From Plasmodium coatneyi (taxonomy: Eukaryota; Apicomplexa; Aconoidasida; Haemosporida; Plasmodiidae), in the NCBI RefSeq assembly GCF_001680005.1, contig NC_033565.1:1699959-1763958 (forward strand): DNA of 64,000 nt, read 5' to 3'. Of this stretch, positions 23,711-34,364 are shown piece by piece. Positions within the stretch are counted from its first letter, which is position 1; every line of letters begins with the position of its first letter. The notes beneath the pieces were generated by a model. It saw only the letters and a program-made list of their open reading frames with translations. It was not told the DNA's origin and searched no databases. The position numbers and the translations under genes were made by a program.

Positions 23711-26700
23711 TCAACTTGGAACCTTTTCTTCTTTTATGAATTTAGATCCCATAAACTCTTGAACAAGAATGGTAAAATAATCTTCCTTCGTCGAATGCAG
23801 ATCCCCTTTTTGACATTCGTCTAAGACTTCTAAATGAATATCAATAATCATGCGGCGACGAACGCCCTGTTTTTTCATCCTTTTTTTAGGCATAGAACGA
23901 GGTTTGCGTTCCTTAACAATGTAATATTCACGTGGACCAGGTTGGTCCACATGAGCAAGGAGTTGTTCTTCCAATGTTGGACCACGAATTTGAGGACCTC
24001 TTCTATAACGTTTTCTTGCCTTACGAAGCATTCCAAAATACTACAAAAGAAAAAGAAAAAAAAAAAGGGAAAAAATAATTCTTTAATAGGGATGCGAAAT
24101 GCTTGTCCACACGCAACAGTAATTACTACTTCAAAACCCAAATTCGAAATCCTACACACACCCCTAACATACGAAATCCTATACACACAACCAAAAATGC
24201 GAAATCCTAACCACACACACACCCCTAAAATGCGAAATCCTACATCCTCACACCCTAAAATGCGAAATCCTACACCCCCACACCCCTAAAATGCGAAATC
24301 CTACACCCCCACATCCTAAATGCGAAATTCCATACAAACAAACACCCTAAAATGTGAAATTCTACACGTACATCCCTAAAATGCGCAATACTACACAAAC
24401 ACCCTGAAATGCGAAATCCAATACACTGAAACGTGGAACTTAAGCGCGGAATCCTATACACACACCCCTAAAGTGCAAAATCCTACACACTGAAACCGTA
24501 ACCTTAAAGGCGGAATCCTAAGCCCTTTTTTTTTTTCTTCTAATATTAACTTTTTTTTTTTTTTTTTTTTTTTTCCTTTTTGCGAAAATATATATATATT
24601 TTTTTTTTTTTTGTGGAAAAAATATATTCCCTTTTTTTTTCCTTCTTCCCTTTTCTCTTACCTTCCAAAGTAGATAACTCATAACAGTGATTCCAATGGT
24701 GGCAGGAGCAAGAGGGAAATAAGGAAGGAAGGGATCGATTCCTTTCCTGTCAGTAAGTGGTTCAGCCTTGGGTGTTACTGAAATTGACCCACGACTACTA
24801 CCTCCACCAAGAGCAGCACCTCCAGCATCACTTGATGAGGAACTGCTACTGCTAGAAGAGGAAGAACTACTGCTGCCGCTGGAGGATGGGTCATCCCCGT
24901 TGCCGTCCTCAGGAGGAGTTGGTTCAACTTTGTTCTGGGTTTCTTTTTCTTTACTTTCGTCCTTTGTTCCGTGTGCGTCTGTCTCCTCAGAGGCCTCTAC
25001 ATTTAAGAATTGAGTAAAATAATAAAATAACGTTGGTTTCAGTGAGATCATAGGAGGGGTTATATGCCAGATTTAGTAATTTGAACAATGGAAATGGCAG
25101 TGGCAGTGAAAGTTATGGTGGAAGTTGCAATGACCGACCCCATCAAGAAGAGGGTACTGTAGTAGTTAATGAAAATAAAGGTAACGGTGTTCGGTTCCTT
25201 TGAAGAGAGTGTGTTTTTACCTGTTTCACCTGTTTGATCAGTGTCTTCCGACGGTGGTTTCCTTTCAGGTACTTCTTCCTTCTTCTCAGGAACATCTTCC
25301 TCCCGAGGAGGATCTTCTTCTCGAGGAGGACCTTCATCTTTCTCATCCTGCAGTTTCTCTCCAATTGTTGTAATGAGACCCTTCAATTTTTCTAATTCGT
25401 CACCACTAACCAGCTGATCCTTCTTTTCCTGATCAGCCCGTCCAGGGTTCAAATCCTCAGGGATCCTTCTCCTCTTTTGCCCTTTACCCTTATCGGCACA
25501 CCATTTCTTGTCAGTTATTGCTTCCATATTAGTATGCAACATATTTGTGTCAAATAGTTCATACACTTCATCTACCACATTCTTCTGTCCCGTATAAGGA
25601 ATCTTAAGTGCAGCATCATAAGTACAGTCCGCATAGTTCCCACCTTTATCCATCAATTCCCTGACCTGTTTCACACCTCTAAGGGCCTGTTCTATAACTG
25701 CTTTCGGTACACAGAACAAGTCCATATACCACATCCATACTTTAAGTAAGTCACATACAGGAATTCCCTTTACGATTTTTTCACATGGAGCCTGACCCTT
25801 CCCCTGCTTCTGAGTCTGGTTTTTGTCTTTAAATTCTTTTCCAACGGCTGTCGTCAATATTATATTCCTTATTATAATTCTACAGAAGCCTTTATACTTT
25901 TCCATATCGTCGCCAGGAATTCCATCCAAACCTTCACACAAGTATAATAGAGTTTCTAATTCTTCATAGTTCCTTTTGTCATCATCAGTTATATCCTTCG
26001 AAAAGTGTGTGAACCATTCAGTAATAGTGGCTGTAAGGAAAGAAGGTTGTTAGGGCCGGTAGAATGATGTTGTTAGAGTGGTAGGTGGGTTGTTAGGTGG
26101 TAGGTGGGTTGTTAGGTGGTAGGTGGGTTGTTAGGTGGTAGGTGGGTTGTTAGGTGGTAGGTGGGTTGTTAGGTGGTAGGTGGGTTGTTAGGTGGTAGGT
26201 GGGTTGTTAGGTGGTAGGTGGGTTGTTAGGTGGTAGGTGGGTTGTTAGGTGGTAGGTGGGTTGTTAGGTGGTAGGTGGGTTGTTAGGTGGTAGGTGGGTT
26301 GTTAGGTGGTAGGTGGGTTGTTAGAGGTGGTAAGGTATTTTGTTGGAGTTGTAATATTTTGCTTACATGAATCAGTTATAGTAGACATAGTTTTTTTTAT
26401 TTCGTCTTTCCCCAGAAGCATGTCTTTCACTTTTGTCCGTAGATTTTCCTTTCCATTAATAGTATAATTTGCACATTCGTCCCACACACATTGAACACAT
26501 TTATTATCCCCACTCTTGCACTCCTCTACGTGAAGATCCTTGTGGACTGTAAAGGCCTCTTTAACAGTTTTTCCCATGATAGGGCACTTGCTGCTTATTT
26601 CGTGAGCGTATAAATTTAACATGAGACAACCTATTGTTTGCTCAAAATTTGGATTCTGAACAGGGTTCTTTTTTTCACTTGCTTCAAGCTGAATATTGTA

Positions 26701-27618
26701 TATACCCCTCAACCCTTTACCAATGTTATTACATGCCGTCTTTTCGCTATCAGTAAGTGGACCACTTTTGCCCGTAATATTGTCGCATAGATTATTGTTT
26801 GCTTCGTCCTCTTTGCCTAAGGCATCAGCTAATTTCCCCAGCACCTGTTTGATGTGATTCCAAAATTCATTCTGCACATACAAAAGAGAAAAAAGGAGGA
26901 ATATATATGTTCACTTAGCGTGTACGCAACACTAAGGGTTGGCCTCCCCTTAGTTCATATATATAAGAGGCATCCTACCCCAGTGAAGTACCCTTAATTG
27001 TGAAGGACAATACTATCTCTTACCAAGTCATCCTGATTTGTTTTGTCCTTATCCCTGATTTGAAACCACTTCTCTGTTATTTCGTTTAAGCGTTCCTGGA
27101 AGTCTTTACTGCAGGTGCTGCCACCACTATCTGAGGAGGGTGAAGTGGATACAACAGGGGGGATTAGGCGAGGACTCTCTCCATCCAATGTCAGAATTAA
27201 AGCAGGATCACTATCTGCATTTTTCCTACAGGAAGGACCCAGGAAAGAAAGAACAGAGTATGAGAAAGAGAGAATACACTTTTTTTTTTTTTTTTTTTTT
27301 TTTTTTTCTCGTACAACTACATTTTGTGAAGCATATATATATAGACATACATATATATATGTATATATATAGGTATATATGTATATATAAGTAATGGTAA
27401 TCGTAATCATACCCGCCACCTGGAACAGACTCTACTGTCACTATGTCGCCTTTGAGAGTTATTAAATATTCCCCCCCAGTTTGAAAATCTTTGCTAGCTG
27501 CACTACGTGGACGACGGGTACGAGGATCACCACTTCCAGCAGTATGTTCCACTTCCTCCTCTACCTTTGTATGTTGTTGTTCAAATTCACTCGTCTTCTG
27601 TGGAGCCATTTTTACCAT
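23711..27618 (-). CDS. SICAvar: SICA-1: SICAvar variant antigen, six exons
   Basis: Minus-strand exons: 27618-27413 (27609 is an alternative start), 27225-27024, 26871-26367, 26030-25221, 24996-24662 and 24040-23711, with matching phases 2,0,1,1,0; about 795 aa. SICAvar proteins are variant antigens on P. knowlesi-infected red cells. Exons 3 and 4 encode cysteine-rich domains (CVQCVWDECANY; VCDLLKVWMWYMDLFC). Exon 5 has a serine run and the helix PFLPYFPLAPATIGITVMSYLLWK. Exon 6 is the conserved cytoplasmic exon (YFGMLRKARKRYRR, HLEVLDECQKGD, EFMGSKF). The protein is short for the six-exon layout. The final exon ends at a TGA inside the tail repeat that SICA-2 reads through as TCA, so its tail is shortened. 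Intron 3 holds a 13-copy 19-bp repeat. Confidence 0.87.
24110..24515 (-). repeat. Tandem repeats in the last SICA-1 intron
   Basis: About a dozen imperfect units of CCTAAAATGCGAAATCCTAC followed by ACACACC-type spacers, on the plus strand. The equivalent intron of SICA-2 (about 38450-38600) holds fewer copies of the same unit, so the repeat belongs to the SICAvar last intron. Confidence 0.88.
26081..26325 (-). repeat. 19-bp minisatellite, 13 copies, in SICA-1 intron 3
   Basis: Thirteen head-to-tail, essentially perfect copies of GTAGGTGGGTTGTTAGGTG (plus strand) sit within the intron 25221-exon side to 26367-exon side (26031-26366). The coding strand is C-rich, like other intronic repeats of this region. 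The G-rich strand has many GG/GGG runs and could form G-quadruplex structures. Confidence 0.95.
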
Positions 27619-29215
27619 TTTTCATCTTACCACCACTATTTATTCAATGAATGGAATCGTTACTTACTAAATGGAAAATAGTATTTCACTAAGTATCTAC
27701 ATGTGTAAACACAGAGAATGTACGAATACATTCATTCTTCTTTACAGATTCCTTCTTTGCACCTTCCTTATTTACACCTTTCCTTTAACCTTCTTTTCCT
27801 TTTTACCTTAAACCTTCCTTCTTTACTTTTTTTTTTCTTTCCTTAAATCTTCCTTCCTTACACCTTTCTTCTTCTTTTTTTCCCCTTATAAACATTCCTT
27901 CTTTACACCTTCCTACTTTACACCTTCCTACTTTACACCTTCCTACTTTACACCTTCCTTCCTTACACCTTTCTTCTTCTTTTTTTCTCCCTTATAAACA
28001 TTCCTTCTTTACACCTTCCTTCTTCTTTTCTACCTTAAATCCTCCTTCTTTACACCTTCCTTCTCCTTTTTTTCTTCCTTAAACCTTCTTCTTCCTTACA
28101 ACTTCCTTCTTCTTTCTTTTTTCTTCCTTAAGTATTCCTTCAATACACCTTTTTTTCTCTACGTTTTTTTACCTAAACCTTCCTTCATTACACCTCCTCT
28201 TCTTTCTTTTTTTTTTTTTTTTTTTTTTCTTATACACCCTTCGGGTGTACCCCTCCCTAAAGGAAATGACCTTCCTTCCACCAACCATCACCCTAACAAT
28301 CTTCATTCTAACACTCCTAAAATCTTTCTATCTAATACCCTTACATCCTCCCTCTACATTCTTACACCCCTTCATTCTACTATCCTCAACAAACTAACAG
28401 CCCTTACTTCCACCCCTAACATCCAAATTTGCACCCCGCTGCACACCTTCCCTTCCTTCAATTTTTTTTTTTTTTTTTTTTCTCCTTAAAGTGAGTGAAC
28501 TTCCTTCCTTACATCCCTAACAATCTTCATTCTGAAAACCCTATCTTTTCATTCTAAACCCCCAAACACTGCATTCTAATACCCTTACACTCTTCCCCTA
28601 GATTCTTACACCCCTTCTTTCTATCACCCTCAATAAACTAACACCCCTTCCTTGTACCCCTAACATCCAAATCTGCACCATCTTGCGCACGTTTCTCCCT
28701 TCTTTTTTCTTTTTTTTTCTTTTATTTTTTTTTCTTCTTTAAAAGAAGTGACCTTCCTTCCTTTCACCCTAATAATCCTCCATAGGTGCATCATCGTGCA
28801 CACTTCCCCTAAGCATACTTCCTTCCACCCCCAACCACCTTCTATTCAACCTTTCCTTCCACTTACCACCACCCCTAACAACCTTCCTTCCACCATACCA
28901 CCACCCCTAACACATCTTTCCTTCCACCATCACCCCTAACAACCTTCCTTCCACCTACCACCACCCTAAAAACCTACCTTCGACCGACCTAGCAGCACCC
29001 TAACAAGCTACCTTCGAACGACCTAGCACCACCCTAACAACCCACCTTCCACCCTAACAACCTACCTACCACCCATATCATAACCTTCCTGCCTCCCCTA
29101 TCACAACCTTCCTTCCTCTCTTAGACCCATTCCTTCGTTCTCCTTAGACCCTCCTTACTTCCTTAAACCCTAACATCACCTTCCTTCCATCCCTAACAAC
29201 CTTCCTACCCTTGAG
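27619..29215. other. SICA-1 upstream region joined to KIR intron-type repeats
   Basis: About 1.6 kb, C/T-rich on the plus strand. 27720-28800 is the SICA-1 5' region: CCTTCCTTCTTTACACC repeats, a TACACCCTTCGGGTGTA palindrome (28233-28249), and blocks containing AAAGGAAGTGACCTT. From about 28740 it becomes the CCTTCCTTCCACC/CTAACAACC repeats of KIR intron 2, ending at the orphan exon. No coding region is supported. Confidence 0.65.
28233..28249. promoter_or_regulatory. Palindrome TACACCCTTCGGGTGTA upstream of SICA-1
   Basis: A perfect 7-bp stem with a TTC loop, preceded by a T-run and followed by CCCCTCCCTAAAGGAA. The same block occurs at 40538-40554 and 41156-41172 upstream of SICA-2 and nowhere else that I noticed. 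A regulatory role is inferred only from this distribution. Confidence 0.55.
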
Positions 29216-29443
29216 TATAAACCATGGTCTTCTTTGTTTCGTAACCACTCTACTGAAAATAGTGCAGGAAGAAGAGGAAAAAGGTCTACCGAACGGAGGA
29301 CCTTTGATACACTCACAGAAGACAGCTCTACAATAGGTGGTTCCTCAACAGTGGATGATTCAACAGAATATGGTGATGTACAGTCTGGAAGGGGAAGAAT
29401 AAATACACTGCCTCATCGGAATGTAGGTTACGGTCGGATGTAG
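29216..29443 (+). pseudogene. Orphan KIR cytoplasmic exon (YKPWSSLFRN type)
   Basis: An acceptor (TTGAG/TATAAACC) is followed by a 75-codon open frame beginning YKPWSSLFRNHS. It has a basic stretch, an S/T-rich tail and ends NVGYGRM, the same class as KIR-5 exon 3. No ectodomain or transmembrane exon lies upstream: the preceding sequence is KIR intron repeat running into the SICA-1 promoter on the opposite strand. It is probably the remnant of a KIR gene whose 5' part was replaced. Confidence 0.85.
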
Positions 29444-30791
29444 AACACCTACACTTTAAATCCTGGGGGATGTGAAGGGAAATGCTTCCTTCCTGCCCCC
29501 CTTCGGAGGAAGGGAGGAAGGGTATCATAAATAAGTGCGCATAGTTCATACAAATGTAAGAAGCAAACATGACCATTCTTCCTTCTTTCACCCCTTCCTG
29601 TATTTTTTTTTCTTTCCTTCTTATTTCTTCCTTAGACCCTTCCTTTCCTTCCCTCCTCCTTAGACATTCTTTTCCTTCCTCCTTCCTTAGACTCTCCTTT
29701 CCTTCCTCCTTAGATCCTTCATTCTTTCTATCCTTCCTTAGACCCCTTCTTTCCTTCCTTCCCTCCTTAGACACTCCTTTCCTTCCTCCCTCCTCCTTAT
29801 ACCCCTTCCTTTCCTCCTCCTTCTGGTGCATGATCATGAATAACATTGTGTGTATGTGGAATACATGCTAATTATTATGTGGAACACATATATAATTATT
29901 TATATAAAATGAAATATGGAAACAAAAAGGAGAAGAAGAAGAAGAAGAAGAAGAAGGGGGAAAGGAATGAAATGCTCAATATGTGGAATTAAGGCGCATG
30001 AACTATGTATGATCAGCTTCTAATTAAAATTTTTAGGTAAGTGTAGAATATTTTTTTCCTAAGTGCAAAATAATGTAGTTCAAAATTTTAACTTTAGGAA
30101 AAGGAATAATTAAATTTTATGGGAAAAAAGTAAATAAAAAAGAAATAAAAATGAAATACAAGGAACAAATAAAAGTAGAAAAGAAGGTACAGTAGAAAGG
30201 AATGATATGTGTACGCACAGGAACAATCGGAAACGCATACAGGGAAAGAATAACCATGTATCCTAGAATAGATGAAGGAAAAAGAAGGAAGAAGGGAGCA
30301 AAATGCTCAAATAGTATACATAATATAATATGCACATATTCTATATAAGTGAATTATGTATAATTTACTCATCAAAGGGGAAGGAATGATGTGCACTAAA
30401 AGAATAGGGGCGAAGGGTTTGTTTTGTTTTTATCCTCTTTTTTCTTCTTCTCTTTTTTCTATTATGTTATTTTGATGTTCTAGCAAATTCATTTATATTC
30501 CTTCATTCTACATTTCTTGTTTTTTATTGTATATATATAATGAACTTTTGGGTACATATACATATATATATATGTGTTATGATTTTTTTGGGAAAGTTTG
30601 TACAGTGTACACTAATTAGAAGAAGTTCAAATTTTCTAGTTATAATAATTCCTATAATACGTACAAAATATTCAACATACATGAACACATGCATGTATGT
30701 ATTCTGTATGAATACATATATAAGGAGGAACAGCACACATTCTTAGTATAAATTTATTTGAGTAAAAAAAATGTCCACATAAACATAAACC
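29444..30791. other. Orphan-exon 3' flank and KIR-6 upstream region
   Basis: CCTTCCTTCCTTAGACC-type pyrimidine repeats (29570-29820), a GAAGAAGAAG run near 29935, and the KIR-6 promoter side. The latter has a TGCTCAAATAGTATACATAA element (30305) and TATAAGGAGGAACAGCACAC (30719). No gene is supported. Confidence 0.6.
30714..30740 (+). promoter_or_regulatory. Shared KIR 5' element (TATAAGRAGGAA) upstream of KIR-6
   Basis: ATATATAAGGAGGAACAGCA lies about 60 bp before the start codon. Close matches lie 60-90 bp upstream of KIR-7 and KIR-11. This is a candidate core-promoter or 5' UTR element, inferred from conservation. Confidence 0.45.
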
Positions 30792-32795
30792 ATGGTGACG
30801 CAGGTAATACCATTACATTCGCACTATTGGGAAAATGTATATAGAAGTATATATGTACATATATCACTCTATATATGTAATATAGCAAATTCGAGGGGGA
30901 AGATTGGGAAACGGCATATATATTTCTTCAATTAAATATTTGTAGGATGCATGCATGAGTGATTTACCTTCATATCAAGCGTATAAAGAATTTGACTCCA
31001 GCAAAGAACTGAACGCCAGTGCTCCTCTTTCAGGTGTATTTGTAAATAAGCTGGTCACGGAGCTGCCGACATATCGGAGCAAGTATGAGTGTATAGAGAA
31101 GATTGGCCACGCCTGGTGGTATATAAACAAAGGAATGCTTGAGACGCAAAATGAGTACTATGAGGAACGCCATAATTTCTTCTATTGGTGGTTGGGACAA
31201 CTCATATATGAGAAATTGAAGCTGAAGGAACAGTTCCAAAAAGCACTGAGTGAAATATATGCAGCGCTAAAAACATGGATCCCCGGGGGAAGGTGCGAAA
31301 TTGAATACGATGGCAATAGCGAGTACAAGTTCAAAGAGAGAAAAACCATCTTTGACTACTGGAGCAACTATCAAATTATAGAACAGGAATCCAGGAAAAA
31401 CGCGTCCAACTGTGCAAAGGAATATTCCAATTACCTGGAGACAGTTACTTCAGCATATAGTTCCTTGAGTACACAATGTGGAACGGATCCGGAAGGTCAG
31501 TACTGTGCGAAAGTTAGGAAAGTATTTGAAGGAGATGGTACAGGTCCAAAGACGTTAAAATCAAAATTTGATACAATGCTTGAGGCAGAGCGCGCAGCGA
31601 AGGTAAGAATAGCAAGGAACACAAATCCTTAGTTTCTATATGCAAAGTGGACATATTTTTAATAATAATACACACACACATACACATATATATGTGGAAA
31701 AGCACTTACTTATATATATACATGCCACCTTCCTTTTCCATTATATATTTTTAGGAGAAATGTTTCAAGGATTTACGTTCACAAAAAATATACGCTGAAT
31801 TCGATGAAGGCAAAGCGTGCAATATGGAAACCGAGGGGGAAAGGTGTGAAGACCTGGGAGTAGAGGGAGCCGTGGTGGACATCTTAAAGTTAAACAAATG
31901 TATTAAGGATAAGACCTTAGTCGAGAAAATTATAAGAAACTGGTGCTATATACATAGCACGATGAGTAACTCACAACCGTTCCATAGGGAGAAGTGTTAT
32001 TTTTTTTATTATTGGTTAGGGAACAAAATAAAGGACAATTTGGGTACTTACTCATTGGGGACTGCCATGGATAACATTTACAGTGAACTGAAAAGATTCA
32101 AATGTGCATCTCAATGCGATAATTTATACCCTGATAATGGTAGCTTGATAATTTTCGAGAATGCTAAAAAACTGTTCGATTATTACTATGACTATAATGC
32201 TCTGCTAAGGGATACAAATTGTAATATAGGTTCTTGTGGGAAAACATATGAGCAATATCTGAGTAGTGCTCAATCAGCATATTCAACTATAAATAGTATT
32301 TGTAACAATGGCGGTAGTAGTGGTACGTACTGTAACGAATTTAAAAGTAAAGTCACTAAGAGCGAAATTTCAAATCCAACTGAATTAATATGTAGAGCAG
32401 TAGGCGAACTGCAGACTGCGGTACTTCCAGCAAACTTAAGTCCAGCTACAGGTTTTCCTGGTGTTCCAGGTGCTATTCCTGGGATAGGTGGTATTGCTGG
32501 TGCTGGTACTCCAGCGGCTGCCGCGGCTGCTGCAGCAGGGAAGGCTGCATCCCGAGGTGGTGGAACACCCCTTTCTGCTATTATCCCTTCTGCTTCTATT
32601 GGAGGAGTGGCAACAATAGCAGTTCCAGCAGTTGTATTCTATCTATATAAGGTAAGTATACATACACCAATTATAATTTCTCATTAGAAGTGTAATTATC
32701 GCAATTACCATTATATTAAAAATTCACACACACACCATAACATTGTGTACACATACATATATATATATGCTACCTATATATATATACGTACATAC

Positions 32796-32830
<35 letters not shown>

Positions 32831-33145
32831 TGTATGTATGTGTACTTACCCTTTCCTTTCTTTCTTTCCTTTCCTTCTTAGTACACATCTATATTCTCTG
32901 GAATGAGAAGTAGTTCCTCCCCTAAAAGGAACAGAAAAAAAAGGTCTATCGAACATAGATTGAATATGGAAAGAGGGGAAGATAGTTCCACTGAATATTC
33001 CACTTCAGATTATTCCATAGCAGAGTATGATTCCATAACAACGTACTCAGAGGAAGATTCCTCTTTATATACTCCTCCTTCCGTCAGAGCAGGGGCAAAT
33101 AGTAATAGGGGACCACAGAAAAATATAGCTTATCAGAATATGTAA
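30792..33145 (+). CDS. kir: KIR-6: KIR variant antigen with two tandem ectodomains
   Basis: Exons: 30792-30803 (MVTQ), 30946-31602, 31755-32651 and 32882-33145, all phase 0, 609 aa. Exon 2 (residues 5-223) is a full ectodomain (DLPSYQAYKEFD, HNFFYWWLGQLIY, KTIFDYWSNYQ) with no transmembrane segment, and it ends at an AAG/GTAAGA donor. Exon 3 (224-522) restarts with EKCFKDLRSQKIYAEFD and carries a second ectodomain (CYFFYYWLGNKIK). A Gly/Pro/Ala-rich stalk (GFPGVPGAIPGIGG, then an alanine run) and the helix ending FYLYK follow. Exon 4 encodes YTSIFSGM, a basic segment, an S/T tail and IAYQNM. Phase-0 introns flanking each ectodomain exon suggest duplication of the exon. Confidence 0.88.
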
Positions 33146-34364
33146 CATAACATCGCATATAATGTCGCATGCAGAACACACATTGAAAGTAACACCTGGA
33201 TTGTAACATCTGGATGGGAAGGAGGAATGTACTTCCCCTTGCGCATTCCACAAAAACTATAATTAGTACTTAATGCGTCCTTCTTTCCCCTCCTCTCCCT
33301 ACATATATTCTATGTGTATATTAAATGTGACTAGAGCATGGGACATGGACATTCACATGTCCAATCGATGGAAGCCCTTCCCATCCCGCATCAGAGGAAG
33401 CATAAATGACCATCATAAAGCTTATATACAGTGCAGGAAAAAAAGAAAAAAAGAGACACTTTCTTCTTTTTTCCTCCATTCCTTTTTCTTTTTATTTCCT
33501 TTCCTTCTTCTTTTTTTCCTTCCTTTCTTCTCTTATATTTCATTCCTTCTCATGCCTTTTTATTTGGTAAGTTTGAATAAGCACATAACGAAAGAAATAC
33601 TCCCCCAAACGAAGATGCAAGGGTGCAAAAAAAAAAAAAGAAGAAACTAGTAATGATCTTTTTGGAAAAAAAAAATGTATTTATGTATTATAAGGAAGAA
33701 TAAAAGAGTCAGGAAGGAAGAAAAAATTTTATAAAAATAACAACCTGTAAAAGGAAAAAAATAAAAACTTTTGTAAAATAAAAATTAAAAAAATAATAGA
33801 AAAAAAAGGAGAACAGGGTACACATTAGTATATAATAGAATATAATCTACATTAAAAAAGAACGAAAGAAGGTCGGAAAGGTAGATGTGCAGATAGTGTT
33901 CAACTAACGCAAATGTGCATATTATGCTTTAATGTGTATTCATGAATAGGGTGCCCTTATGCACACATGATTTGTATGACGTATATAATAATATATTTGT
34001 TCCGAATCATTGTGCATCAAGCAATGTTACAATAAATGGATGTGAAACGGGGAACTTTGATTTTTTTTCTTTCTTCTTTTTTTTCTTTATTATTTTTCTG
34101 TTTATATGCAATTACTGTTGCGATAAATATGTGGAAGCAGGTATGTAATACATATATATGTAATGTGATCTAACTCAGGTGTTAAGTAATGTATTACTTG
34201 CTGGGGAGGAAGTGAATTTTGCAATATTGCTTCATAATCATCCGGAGAGGGGGTACCAAAATTGTTACGTATTCATTTTATATGAATATATATAAGAAGG
34301 AAGAACACACAACCCCCCTTTTAACATAAATTCCATTATATAGAAATGTACATCTGCATAAACA
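33146..34364. other. KIR-6 3' flank and KIR-7 upstream region
   Basis: It contains the conserved KIR 3' block (about 33390-33460: CAGAGGAAGCATAAATGACC, AAGCTTATATACAGTG, A-run), but here no SICAvar follows it. It also holds A-rich DNA, a GAAGGTCGGAAAGGTAG element (33869) and the TATAAGAAGGAAGAACACAC element before KIR-7. No gene is supported. Confidence 0.6.
34286..34311 (+). promoter_or_regulatory. Shared KIR 5' element (TATAAGRAGGAA) upstream of KIR-7
   Basis: ATATATAAGAAGGAAGAACA lies about 75 bp before the proposed start codon, in the same relative position as in KIR-6 and KIR-11. Confidence 0.45.

Noticed and set aside
29328..29846. Lys/Glu/Gly-rich minus-strand ORF of 172 codons
   Set aside because: Translation of CCTTCCTTAGACC-type repeats; no family similarity.
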